Of a stretch of DNA of 64,000 nucleotides, positions 38,896-48,196 are shown piece after piece. The notes under the pieces are model-generated. The model was not told where the DNA came from. It searched no databases and saw only the letters and a program-made list of their open reading frames with translations. A program made the position numbers and the translations under genes. Every line of letters starts with the position of its first letter. Within the stretch, counting starts at the first letter, position 1. This DNA is from Spartobacteria bacterium (GTDB taxonomy: Bacteria > Verrucomicrobiota > Verrucomicrobiia > Chthoniobacterales > UBA10450). The stretch spans positions 186,001 through 250,000 of the forward strand of contig PLCN01000025.1 of NCBI GenBank assembly GCA_003134785.1, read 5' to 3'.

Positions 38896-39333
38896 TCAAA
38901 AACGGAAAATGAAAGTTTCGTCGCCGAAGGAATGACGCACCGACGTTTGCTCGCCCGACGCCATCAGTTGTTCGCGCAATTGCAGCCAACCGCGCAATCG
39001 TGGCGGCGCCTGCGCGGTGGCGCCGGACCAACCGCCGCGCGCGAGTGGACCTTTCACGCTCGCGAACTTTGCGTCCTGCCGCACTTCGAGCAAAACGAAG
39101 CCGGGGCCTTTCGTGAAAGTCAGCTCGAAATCGCCTGCGCTGGAAAAACGAACAAGCACTTCACCGATGAGCGTGGTTTTTTTCCCCCGATATAGAAGCT
39201 GGCCGTTCCTGGCCTTCCAGTCCTGCGACGGGCCGAGAAAATGATGGCGGATGGTCTGACAACTCGTTAGGCCAAAGACGATCGTGATTAGAATCATGAT
39301 CGATCGACTCAGGGTCGAAGCGGCGTCCTTCAT
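38896..39333 (-). CDS. small lipoprotein (possibly DUF3261-like)
   Basis: 'IMILITIVFGLTSCQTIRHHF' lipobox; position next to the MMPL exporter. Confidence 0.65.
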   Translation of the reverse strand: MKDAASTLSRSIMILITIVFGLTSCQTIRHHFLGPSQDWKARNGQLLYRGKKTTLIGEVLVRFSSAGDFELTFTKGPGFVLLEVRQDAKFASVKGPLARGGWSGATAQAPPRLRGWLQLREQLMASGEQTSVRHSFGDETFIFRF

Positions 39334-39339
39334 TCTTCG

Positions 39340-40668
39340 CTACGAGACGCTTTCCAGAGGACCCATCGATGTGGAGGCCTCTGGTTTCTTCGGCACGAGC
39401 GAGAGGCGGGGCGAGAACGCGATGAAGCGCTGCGCACGAACGAAGAAATAGAAAATCCACATCCGCCATTTGATGGCGAACCTCGAGCCTTCATTGCCGG
39501 CGAGCACGGCGTTGACCGCCGCGGCGAGCTGCAACATCTCGGTCGGATTGAGAAACACTTCGATGAATCCCTTGCCGCTATACCACGAGTTCACGAAGCG
39601 GAGATACAGGTCCATCACGCGGTTGACGCAGTGTGAGTACTCTCGAAAAAGGCGAGGCTTGCGCCTTTCGTCGCTGAGAATTTCGTCCAGCGAATCCGCG
39701 GCTTTTTCCGCGGACATGATCGCCAAAAAAACTCCGCTGCTAAAAACAGGATCGATGAAACCGGCCGCGTCGCCGGCGAGCAACCAGCGGTCGCCGAAAA
39801 GCTTCGCGTTGCGATATGAATAATCGCCGGCGGAATAAACGGGCGAGACCCGCTTGGCCTTCTGCATTCGCGCCACCATCTCCGGCTGTTCCTCGACGCA
39901 TTTTTCGAGCGCGTCTTCGGGTGAGAGTTTCATCGCGCGGAAAGTCGATGTGTCCATGACCACGCCCACACTCATCCGCGTGGGTGTGAGCGGAATCATC
40001 CAAAACCAGCGGTCGAGCCCGCGCACCATGCGGATCAGCGTCCCATCGATGCCGTCCGGACGATCGACGTTTTCATAATGCGCGAAGATAGAAAATTTTT
40101 GCAGGTGATCGTAGGTTTTCTTGAGTTTGAAAAAATTTCCGAGAGTCGTTTGGCGGCCGCTGCAGTCGAGGAGATATCGCGCCTCGAGCAGAGTGGGGGA
40201 CTGGAGTGTCGGAGTTTTGGATGAACTGGCAGGTGAAACTTCGAGGCGAACCCGATCCTTGGCGAAATCGATTTTCGTTACTTCCGTTTCCTCGCGGACC
40301 TCGGCGCCATTTTCGCGCGAGTGATCGAGCAGCATCTTGTCGAACTCCGAGCGCGTAACCTGATAGGCGCGATCCCGGCGCGATTCGAAGCCGTCTTTGA
40401 AGTAGAATTTCGCGCTGGTCGTGCCACAAGCCGCGATGATTTCTCCGCCGTGTTTAGGCATGAAAGTGCGGTCGAGCTTTTCGCGCACGCCGAGGCGATC
40501 GAACGCTTTTGTACTGAAAGGCAGGAGCGACTCGCCGATGTGAAAGCGAGGAAACTTTTCGCGCTCCAGGACGACAACGCGCCGTCCGGCTCGCGCCAGT
40601 AGTGTGGCCGCGGTGCTGCCAGCAGGGCCGCCACCAATGATCGCCACATCGTACATCTCGCCGCTCAT
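39340..40668 (-). CDS. FAD-dependent oxidoreductase, tryptophan-halogenase-like
   Basis: 'YDVAIIGGGPAGSTAATLLARAGRRVVVLEREKFPRFHIGESLLPFSTKAFDRLGV...LLAGDAAGFIDPVFSSGVFLA'. Confidence 0.9.
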   Translation of the reverse strand: MSGEMYDVAIIGGGPAGSTAATLLARAGRRVVVLEREKFPRFHIGESLLPFSTKAFDRLGVREKLDRTFMPKHGGEIIAACGTTSAKFYFKDGFESRRDRAYQVTRSEFDKMLLDHSRENGAEVREETEVTKIDFAKDRVRLEVSPASSSKTPTLQSPTLLEARYLLDCSGRQTTLGNFFKLKKTYDHLQKFSIFAHYENVDRPDGIDGTLIRMVRGLDRWFWMIPLTPTRMSVGVVMDTSTFRAMKLSPEDALEKCVEEQPEMVARMQKAKRVSPVYSAGDYSYRNAKLFGDRWLLAGDAAGFIDPVFSSGVFLAIMSAEKAADSLDEILSDERRKPRLFREYSHCVNRVMDLYLRFVNSWYSGKGFIEVFLNPTEMLQLAAAVNAVLAGNEGSRFAIKWRMWIFYFFVRAQRFIAFSPRLSLVPKKPEASTSMGPLESVS

Positions 40669-40731
40669 TCGGTCACCAAGGTAGCAAACTTCCCGGTGAA
40701 GCAAACACTGCGATGCGGATCGAGCGACGAT

Positions 40732-41490
40732 TCATGAATGATTCGGCGGCAAACCATATTTTGCCCGGATCGCGCGATAGGCCGGGCGCGTCATCTGCAC
40801 TAGAATTGGACGTCGCGCGGGATCGAGCCAGCGGATCAATCGCACCAGGTCTTTCTCTGGCATCGCCGTGCAGCCGGCCGTGGGCGCAGACGGACTCTTC
40901 CAGATGTGCAGAAAGATGCAGGACCCTGCGCCCGCGATCGCAGCCGGGTTATGGTCGACGACCACGCCCCACTTATAGAGCACGTCATCCCGCCGCATCT
41001 TTTCCGCACTGCTCCAATCGACCTTCGCTACGCGCGAACGGTCGACCAGCTTGTTGTAGTAGCGCGATTTCGGATCATCGACGCCCTCGATCTTTTTTGT
41101 TAGCGCCAGATAGGGAAGTTTGACCCAGCTAGCGGAACGGGCCGGGGCATAGCCAAAGGCCGAGGTGAGGCGGAAAATTCCAGCGGGCGCTTTGTCGTCG
41201 CCTTCCTTTTTGATCGGCGCTGCGCCGAAATTCAAACGGACCAATCCACGGCCAAGTCCGAGTCCTTTCTTGCCCAACACGACCGGAATGCCAGAGCCCA
41301 ATTCCTTCCATCCCTCCTTCGATGCACGGCGCTCAAACGAACGCAAGACCCCCGTGGTCGACGTCCAGTTTTCCGCCACCACCACAATGCACTGGCGAGA
41401 ACTGCTCACCGCACTCGTCTCGGCCCAGCCTGTCGCAATGGGCCAGCTGCACATGAGCATGAGCATGAGCAAAGACATCCGAAGCTGCAC
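40732..41490 (-). CDS. L,D-transpeptidase family protein
   Basis: 'KKEGDDKAPAGIFRLTSAFGYA...GSCIFLHIWKSPSAPTAGCTAMPEKDLVRLIRWLDP' with the catalytic SxGC-type motif. Confidence 0.85.
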   Translation of the reverse strand: MQLRMSLLMLMLMCSWPIATGWAETSAVSSSRQCIVVVAENWTSTTGVLRSFERRASKEGWKELGSGIPVVLGKKGLGLGRGLVRLNFGAAPIKKEGDDKAPAGIFRLTSAFGYAPARSASWVKLPYLALTKKIEGVDDPKSRYYNKLVDRSRVAKVDWSSAEKMRRDDVLYKWGVVVDHNPAAIAGAGSCIFLHIWKSPSAPTAGCTAMPEKDLVRLIRWLDPARRPILVQMTRPAYRAIRAKYGLPPNHS

Positions 41491-41634
41491 CGCGATGAAC
41501 TAAGACTGAGCGCGTTCCGGTTGGAAGGAAATTCTCGGAGGGACCTCGTTTGCATGTCGCGCCCCCCTTCGATATCTCGCGGCTCGATCGCTCCGATTGC
41601 CAAGTGACAAGCAGCCGCATTAAGATCGGGGCCG

Positions 41635-43233
41635 ATGCCATACGACGCCTTCATCAGCTATTGCTCGGAAGACAAGAAGGTGGCCGATGCCGTTTGCGGA
41701 ACACTCGAGGCAAACAAAATCCGGTGTTGGATCGCACCGCGAGATGTCGTACCCGGGCGCACCTGGGGCTCGGCCATCGTGGATGCCATCGGCGACAGCG
41801 CCGTGATGGTGGTGATTTTTTCCAGGCATTCCAACGGCTCGCCGCAAGTAATGCGCGAGATCGAGCGCGCGGTAAACAAAGGAGTCTCGATCATTCCATT
41901 TCGGGTCGAAGCCGTGATGCCTTCGAAGGACATGGAATATTTCATCAGCAGTTGCCACTGGCTTGATGCGATGAATCCGCCGCTGGAACGACACATCGGG
42001 GAACTCGCGGATGCGATTCTTGCGTTGCAACATCGAGGTGCATCGCCGGTCAAAGAAGCGGCTCCGAAAAAATCGCAAACACGGCCAGCTGCCCTTTGGA
42101 TTTCCTTCGCCCTCGCGGCGATTCTTGCGATAGCCGCAGGCGCCTGGTTTTTTCGGCCGAAGGCAAACGACGCCGGTCCGACGGCGCAGTTGGAAAGGCC
42201 GGCGCCGAATGCGTCGGTGGTCGGGCCGCTGCTTCTCTCCTGGACAACGAAAGATCTTCCGCAGGAAAATCTTTCGTTCGAAGTCTCACTCACGCCCGCC
42301 GGCAAAGCGCCGATCGTGCAGCGCACTGCGCGCAACTCGATCGTGCCGCAAGGAGTCGAGGGAAAAATTCGCTGGAAAGTGCGCCCGATCTGGCAAAGCC
42401 CCGGGCAGCCGGAGCGAGTGGGTGCGTGGAATAAGGAGCAGGATTTCACTTACTATCCCAGCGCGCTGAACCGAATCATCGCGACGCGTACCATTCACGT
42501 TGGAACGGCTGAGCCCGATGGTTTTTTCGTTAAGCAGGACGGCGCGGAATTGACCGGTTACGAGATCGAGTTGTTGCGCGACCTTGGCACGAAGATTCTC
42601 GCGGCGCGCGGCATCGCGGCCAAGCCTGCCATCACCTACACCCGGCGAATCTGGGGCGAGGATTTTTTTCGATTACTCGAACGCGATGGCGCCGTAGATT
42701 TGATCGCGTCCGCCATCTCGATCACACCTGAGCGCGAGAAAACTTACGGACTGCTCTTCAGTGAGCCGACGCTGCAATATCCGCAGACCATGATCGCCAA
42801 GCCGGGCGTAAAACCCTTCGTGGATGGGAAGCTGGTGTTGGCTCGAGTAGGCGCGGCGGAGAAGACAACGAATGAAACCTTTGCCCGCAAGCTCCTGGGC
42901 GAAACTGCTTCCGAGCGTTTCGTGCCGTACGCGGGCAGCGGCGCCTATGATCGCATGCTGGCCGATTTGGTGGCGGAGCGGATTGATGGCGCGTTGATCG
43001 ACAAGCCTTACGCGTTGCAAAAAGTCGCTGAGCTAAAGCAGTCCATCGGAGCGGACTTGGCTCTGACTGATATCACGGCCGAAATCGTGCCCGGAATCGA
43101 GTTGGAGAAAATGGGTTTCGCGGTGCGCAAGAGCGATCGCGCGCTCTTGCAGGAAATCGACGCGCAGTTGAAAGCGACGTCGGCGACGAGAGACGGTGTG
43201 TTGAGCAAGTCGATCCCGGGCTGGAGTAAGTAA
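41635..43233 (+). CDS. TIR domain - TM - family-3 solute-binding-like receptor protein
   Basis: N-terminal TIR 'MPYDAFISYCSEDKKVADAVCGTLEANKIRCWIAPRDVVPGRTWGSAIVDAIGDSAVMVVIFSRHSNGSPQVMREIERAV'; TM 'ALWISFALAAILAIAAGAWFF'; C-terminal 'IHVGTAEPDGFFVKQDGAELTGYEIELLRDLG...DLIASAISITPEREKTYGLLFSEPTLQ'. Confidence 0.9.
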   Translation: MPYDAFISYCSEDKKVADAVCGTLEANKIRCWIAPRDVVPGRTWGSAIVDAIGDSAVMVVIFSRHSNGSPQVMREIERAVNKGVSIIPFRVEAVMPSKDMEYFISSCHWLDAMNPPLERHIGELADAILALQHRGASPVKEAAPKKSQTRPAALWISFALAAILAIAAGAWFFRPKANDAGPTAQLERPAPNASVVGPLLLSWTTKDLPQENLSFEVSLTPAGKAPIVQRTARNSIVPQGVEGKIRWKVRPIWQSPGQPERVGAWNKEQDFTYYPSALNRIIATRTIHVGTAEPDGFFVKQDGAELTGYEIELLRDLGTKILAARGIAAKPAITYTRRIWGEDFFRLLERDGAVDLIASAISITPEREKTYGLLFSEPTLQYPQTMIAKPGVKPFVDGKLVLARVGAAEKTTNETFARKLLGETASERFVPYAGSGAYDRMLADLVAERIDGALIDKPYALQKVAELKQSIGADLALTDITAEIVPGIELEKMGFAVRKSDRALLQEIDAQLKATSATRDGVLSKSIPGWSK

Positions 43234-43244
43234 ACTCGCGCTCC

Positions 43245-43372
43245 TGTAGCCGCCGCCCTGCTGGCCGCGCCGAAGCGACCGAAGGCGGGTGGGCGGCGTG
43301 CGGAACTCTCGTCACGGCCCAGAATGCATTCGCAGATCGCCCTTCTCGCTTCGCATAGCGAAGCGGCTACAG
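43245..43372. repeat. REP-like element, GTAG foot (left half degenerate)
   Basis: TGTAGCCGCC... on the left; right half CGCTTCGC-ata-GCGAAGCG-g-CTACAG follows the common architecture. Confidence 0.6.
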
Positions 43373-43435
43373 ATCGAACGCGCTGCCATGACAGCGCTTG
43401 CGACGTTGACGGAACGGAACTAACAAACGGCTGCG

Positions 43436-44542
43436 ATGAAATTAATCGACCGCTACGTCAGCCGGCAACTCATCGTCAATCTCCTTTTCGCGATCGTCGT
43501 CCTCAGTCTGGTTCTCGTCATTGGGAATATTTTCCGGAAGCTCCTCCCGCTTCTGGTTAATCACGATTTGCCGGTCGAATACCTGGTCGGCTTCGTCGCT
43601 TACGTCCTGCCATTCTCGCTCATCTTCACCATCCCGTGGGGCCTCCTCACCGCGGTTCTGCTCGTCTTCGGCCGCCTTTCGGCCGACAACGAATTAATCG
43701 CGCTCCGTTCCAACGGCGTAAGCATCAGCCGGATTTGCATCCCACTGGTCGTGATCGCGATTCTTTGCACGGCCGCTTCCGTTTGGCTCAACGTGGACGT
43801 CGCGCCGGCGGCCCAGGAACAAATGCGCAGCACGGTTTTCAATCTCGCCACGCGCAATCCGATGGCGCTTTTCGGCAGCGACCAGATCATCGATCAATTT
43901 CCCGGCCATAAAATTTATGTCGGCAAGAAAGATGGCAACAACCTGGAGAACATCATCGTTTTTGAAATCAACGAAGATTCTATGCCGATGAAGGTGACGT
44001 ATGCCCGGACCGGTTCACTCGAGGCCGATCTGCCGAACAAACGCATTCTCATGCATCTTTTTGCGGCGCGTTATCAGCAACGCGATGATTACGACCCGTT
44101 CGATCTGAACCGGATGCGGGACGGAATCAATGTGGCTGAGGGAACGCTTCCCATCAGTCTGGAGGAGCTTTACGAAAAGGAAAAAAGGCGTGCGAGCCGC
44201 TCGATGCTCTCGCTCGAACAGCTGCTGGAGCAGTTGAAAGACAACGATCCAAAAATGCGCAGCTCGAGCCGCACCGAAATCAACAAACGTTTTTCATTTC
44301 CACTTGCCTGCATCGTCTTCGCCCTGGTCGGTGTGCCGCTGGGGATCACCGCGCATCGTCGCGAGACTTCCTTTGGCTTCGCCATGAGTCTCGTCATCGG
44401 CGTTTTTTATTTTCTCTTCATCATCATCGCCGACACCTTGCGGTCCAACGCGAAGCTGCATCCCGAGCTTCTGGTCTGGTTCCCAAACCTGCTCTTTCTC
44501 GTCCTGGGGATCTGGATGTTTCGGCGGCTGAGCAAGCAGTGA
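43436..44542 (+). CDS. LptF/LptG (YjgP/YjgQ) family permease
   Basis: 'MKLIDRYVSRQLIVNLLFAIVVLSLVLVIGNIFRKL...FSFPLACIVFALVGVPLGITAHRRETSFGFAMSLVIGVFYFLFI'. Confidence 0.93.
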   Translation: MKLIDRYVSRQLIVNLLFAIVVLSLVLVIGNIFRKLLPLLVNHDLPVEYLVGFVAYVLPFSLIFTIPWGLLTAVLLVFGRLSADNELIALRSNGVSISRICIPLVVIAILCTAASVWLNVDVAPAAQEQMRSTVFNLATRNPMALFGSDQIIDQFPGHKIYVGKKDGNNLENIIVFEINEDSMPMKVTYARTGSLEADLPNKRILMHLFAARYQQRDDYDPFDLNRMRDGINVAEGTLPISLEELYEKEKRRASRSMLSLEQLLEQLKDNDPKMRSSSRTEINKRFSFPLACIVFALVGVPLGITAHRRETSFGFAMSLVIGVFYFLFIIIADTLRSNAKLHPELLVWFPNLLFLVLGIWMFRRLSKQ

Positions 44543-44568
44543 GCGTCCTGGCAACGGCGTGCCCGCGA

Positions 44569-46215
44569 TCAACGACAGGCGTGGGGCATTACTTCGAGGA
44601 TCGCTTCCCGGAGATCACTTAGACGCGCCGGCTTGCTTAGAACCAGATCCACGCTCTCCGCCCGTTGTCCGGTTTCGTTGATGAGATCGGCGAAACCCGT
44701 GAGCATGATGATCGGTTCGCCGGGGCTCAGGCGCTTGATCGAATCGGCTAGTTCATCACCGTTCATCTCCGGCATCGCGCGGTCCGTGATGACCAGATCG
44801 AATTGGCCGGCCCGAAATTTTTCCATCGCTTCCCGCCCGTTGGTGGCGGTTTCGACGATATGACGATCCTCGGCCAGATATGCGCTGACAATTTCGCAAA
44901 TGGCAGGGCTGTCGTCGACCACCAGAACGTGGAGGGGGCGAATCGTTTTCTTCGAACCCGCCGTGCGCCGTTCAAGGGCCTGCATCGGGACCGGTAGAAA
45001 AATCGTAAAGGTGCTGCCTTTGCCCACGGCACTTTCGATCATGATGCTGCCGCCATGGCGCCGGACTATGCCGTAGCTCATCGCCAGCCCCAGGCCCGAA
45101 CCAGCGGCGCCTTTGGTCGTGAAAAAAGGCTCGAGACAGCTCCGACGCGTTTCTTCGCTCATGCCCATGCCGGTATCCGATACGGCCAGCTCTACCTGAT
45201 TGTCGCTCAAGCGGGTGCTGAAACAAAGGCGTCCTCCGGTTGGCATGGCGTCGGCGGCGTTAAAAATCAGGTTCGTCAACACCTCTCGCAACTCGGCCGG
45301 CGCTCCGGTCACGAGTGGTATCTGAGCGAAATCTTTTTGAATGCGGATGGTCGCGCCGCCCGCGTTGGCTTTGGCTTCCCACCTCGGCGCGGTGTGCGAG
45401 ATTGTTTCTTCGACCAGCTCGTTGAGATCGACTGGCTCGAGATGTTCACGGCTGGAAGAGGGCCGGTAGAAGTCGCGCAGACGCTTGACCAATTGTGCGT
45501 TGTCGCGCCCGGCAGAAACAATTTCCTGGAGGTAAATGTGCTCCTTCGACCCCAGCGGGAAGACGAGCGGGTTGCTCAGCAGCATATCTCCGTAGCCGAG
45601 GATAAGGGTGAGTCCGTTGTTAAGGTCGTGGGCGATGCCACTAGCCATCGTACCAAGAGCCCTCATGCGTTCCTGTTGGATCACCTGCTGTTGGGTCGAG
45701 CGCAGTTCCTCGATGGCCTTTTCGAGATCCGCGGTCTGGCGCTGCAGTTCCACCGTGCGTTTATCCACCAGCCGCTCCAGCCCAAGGCTATAAAGCTGGC
45801 ATTGCTGAAAGAGCGCACGCGCCGTGAGAATGTTGCCGATTCGAAGAACCACTTCGACTGAATCCACCGGCTTGGCCAGGAAATCGGTCGCGCCAGCCGC
45901 GAGTGCCTCATGTCTCGCGTCGAAGGTGGTGTCGGCCGTCAAGAACACCACCGGCGGGCGCGCATGAGGCAGGGTGATCTCATTGATCCGGTTGAGAACG
46001 TCAATGCCCGAGAGGGGTTCCATGTGCAGATCGAGCAGCACGAGGTCGGGCTTGAGCTCGGTGAATTTTTCGGCAGCCGTAGTTGGGTCGGTTACCGTGG
46101 CGCAATTGGGATAGCCCGATTGTTCAAGCATCCTGGCCAGCCCAGCCGCGCAGAACATTTCATCGTCAACTATCAGAATCCGGGCGTCCCGATGATCGGG
46201 ATTCTTGGGGTCCAT
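44569..46215 (-). CDS. response regulator - histidine kinase - response regulator hybrid
   Basis: REC 'ILIVDDEMFCAAGLARML'; HisKA 'ALGTMASGIAHDLNNGLTLILGYGDML'; HATPase 'FFTTKGAAGSGLGLAMSYGIVRRHGGSI'; second REC 'VLVVDDSPAICEIV'. Confidence 0.94.
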   Translation of the reverse strand: MDPKNPDHRDARILIVDDEMFCAAGLARMLEQSGYPNCATVTDPTTAAEKFTELKPDLVLLDLHMEPLSGIDVLNRINEITLPHARPPVVFLTADTTFDARHEALAAGATDFLAKPVDSVEVVLRIGNILTARALFQQCQLYSLGLERLVDKRTVELQRQTADLEKAIEELRSTQQQVIQQERMRALGTMASGIAHDLNNGLTLILGYGDMLLSNPLVFPLGSKEHIYLQEIVSAGRDNAQLVKRLRDFYRPSSSREHLEPVDLNELVEETISHTAPRWEAKANAGGATIRIQKDFAQIPLVTGAPAELREVLTNLIFNAADAMPTGGRLCFSTRLSDNQVELAVSDTGMGMSEETRRSCLEPFFTTKGAAGSGLGLAMSYGIVRRHGGSIMIESAVGKGSTFTIFLPVPMQALERRTAGSKKTIRPLHVLVVDDSPAICEIVSAYLAEDRHIVETATNGREAMEKFRAGQFDLVITDRAMPEMNGDELADSIKRLSPGEPIIMLTGFADLINETGQRAESVDLVLSKPARLSDLREAILEVMPHACR

Positions 46216-46348
46216 ACCAGCGGAACTAAGCAGGTGTCGTTCCGCAACGGACCGAACCTAACAAGTCAATGATGGTGGTTATGAGAGTTGCTCGCCGATG
46301 ATATCAAAAGGTTGCGAACCCATCGAAACATAGGACGCCTAACGCGTG

Positions 46349-47170
46349 TCACTCTGCGCTTCTGGTCTGCACAACTTCGTCCGAGATAATAAAGAATTTC
46401 TTCAGCGAGGCGCGTCCGAAATTCGTCGTGAGCGCGACATCGGCGGCGTCGCGGCCCACCGCCATCACGATACGAGCGATTCGCGCCACGTTGTGTCGCG
46501 CATCGAAGGTATACCAGCGATCGCCGAGATAGACTTCGAGCCAGCCGCTGAAATCCATGGGTAGGACCAGCGGCACTCCGATGTCTCCCATGTAGCCTGT
46601 GACGTAACGCGCCGGAATATTCATGCAGCGGCAGAACGCGACCGCGAGGTGGCTGAAATCGCGGCAGACGCCGCGGGGATCGTTGTAAACGTCGAAGGCG
46701 GACTTTGAGGAATCGGCGAAGTGATAGCCGAAGGTGATGTGATTGTGCACCCAGGTGCAGATGGCCTGCACGCGTGGCCAGCCAGGCTCGGTCGAGCCGA
46801 AGAGCTTCCACGCGATGTCCGACAGCTTGTCGACTTCGCAGTAACGGCTGGTGAGAAGAAAGGGGAGCGTCTCGTTAGGCAAGTCCTCGACCTTATGCTG
46901 TGGGGCGTCGGGGCATTGGAGATCGGGCTTCCCGCTGTCCTCGATCAAGGTCTCGAGTGAAAGCCGAAGATTCCCCGCCGGCGCGAAAATGCGAGCGCAT
47001 CGATTGCCGTAGAAATCGGTGAAATCGGTCAACGGAATTTCCGGTTCGACCCGGATTTTTTCTTCGGCTCGAAGATCTTTCTGCCGCGCCGGATGGACGT
47101 AGAGCATCAAGATCATCGGGGTTGGACCCGCGAGCTCGAATTCAATGTCGAAACCGATTTTGACGATCAT
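46349..47170 (-). CDS. transglutaminase-like family protein
   Basis: 'AICTWVHNHITFGYHFADSSKSAFDVYNDPRGVCRDFSHLAVAFCRCMNIPARYVTGYMGD'. Confidence 0.92.
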   Translation of the reverse strand: MIVKIGFDIEFELAGPTPMILMLYVHPARQKDLRAEEKIRVEPEIPLTDFTDFYGNRCARIFAPAGNLRLSLETLIEDSGKPDLQCPDAPQHKVEDLPNETLPFLLTSRYCEVDKLSDIAWKLFGSTEPGWPRVQAICTWVHNHITFGYHFADSSKSAFDVYNDPRGVCRDFSHLAVAFCRCMNIPARYVTGYMGDIGVPLVLPMDFSGWLEVYLGDRWYTFDARHNVARIARIVMAVGRDAADVALTTNFGRASLKKFFIISDEVVQTRSAE

Positions 47171-47228
47171 AGGGGCGGCGGCCAAAGTAGCACAAGCGTC
47201 CCCGGTTGTGTCGTTGAAATCGCGCGAT

Positions 47229-47382
47229 GTCATCCCGAGCCGCGCAGACGGCGAGGGACCTCGCAGCTGCAAATTGCGCGTCCAAGTGTCGAGAATGCCG
47301 AACTGCGATGGGCGCACGATCCTTCGCGGAAGCGCTCCGTTCGGTTGTGAGGTCCCTCGTCGTCTGCGCGACTCGGGATGAC
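47229..47382. mobile_element. MITE-like inverted-repeat element (GTCATCCCGAG family)
   Basis: GTCATCCCGAGCCGCGCAGACGGCGAGGGACCTC ... GAGGTCCCTCGTCGTCTGCGCGACTCGGGATGAC; second copy at 55637. Confidence 0.8.
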
Positions 47383-47386
47383 CCCG

Positions 47387-48190
47387 CTAGCTGGTGGAAC
47401 CGAACTCGGCGGTGACGCACAGTTTGTCGCCCACACTCAATCGCACGTCGCGCAGACGGATTTCTCCCAAGGGCAAAGACATGAGCGGAAACTCGCGACC
47501 ATCGATTTTCTGAAGGTAAGGCTTGAGGACGCCACAGGCGACAGTCGCCATGCCGCCGTCGCCCGTGCAATTCAGATTCGAGATCTTGAGATTGAGCTGA
47601 TCGTCGAGATCGAGTTGTCCGGTTACCTGGATCGACGCGCTAAGAAATAATTTGCGGGCGCGCAAGCGCACTTCTGCGGCAAGAGAGTGGGGGTTTTTCT
47701 GGTGCAGCTTCAATTGCACGCCTTCAATCGTAACGCCCTGCTTGCTGGCCTGGTTCTGGGCAAGCTCGGCGATGAGCGTTTCAAGATCGGATTGCGTCAG
47801 GGAAATTTCGATTTGGCCCTCAGCCGCACCTTCGAGCGTGAGAACGATCTGGTCGTTTGAGTCTTTGCCCTGGCCGAGCTGAACTTCGCGCGCCGAAAGT
47901 GAAAGATGGATCGCAACAGGACCGAGGGAGAGCGGCGAAGCGGTGAGAGCAAGCTGATCGACTTTCAGTGCGGGCGATGTCTTGTCTGCGATGACTGGGG
48001 GCCGTGGCGGATCCGCCCGGAGCCGGGCGCCATCGAGCGAGATGCTCAGCTCTTCGAGCTGCGGATACGTTCCTTCGCGGATGCTGACTGGATCAGCGTC
48101 GACGAGAAAAAGCCGTCGCAGATTTTCATTCAGGAGGTGGGCGAGGTCGGTAGCAGAGGAAGGGAAAATTGCGGCCTTGAGTGGGAACAT
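47387..48190 (-). CDS. hypothetical protein (DUF2993/LmeA-like)
   Basis: Repeating beta-rich pattern; no enzyme motifs; coding-like. Confidence 0.65.
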   Translation of the reverse strand: MFPLKAAIFPSSATDLAHLLNENLRRLFLVDADPVSIREGTYPQLEELSISLDGARLRADPPRPPVIADKTSPALKVDQLALTASPLSLGPVAIHLSLSAREVQLGQGKDSNDQIVLTLEGAAEGQIEISLTQSDLETLIAELAQNQASKQGVTIEGVQLKLHQKNPHSLAAEVRLRARKLFLSASIQVTGQLDLDDQLNLKISNLNCTGDGGMATVACGVLKPYLQKIDGREFPLMSLPLGEIRLRDVRLSVGDKLCVTAEFGSTS

Positions 48191-48196
48191 CGGAAA

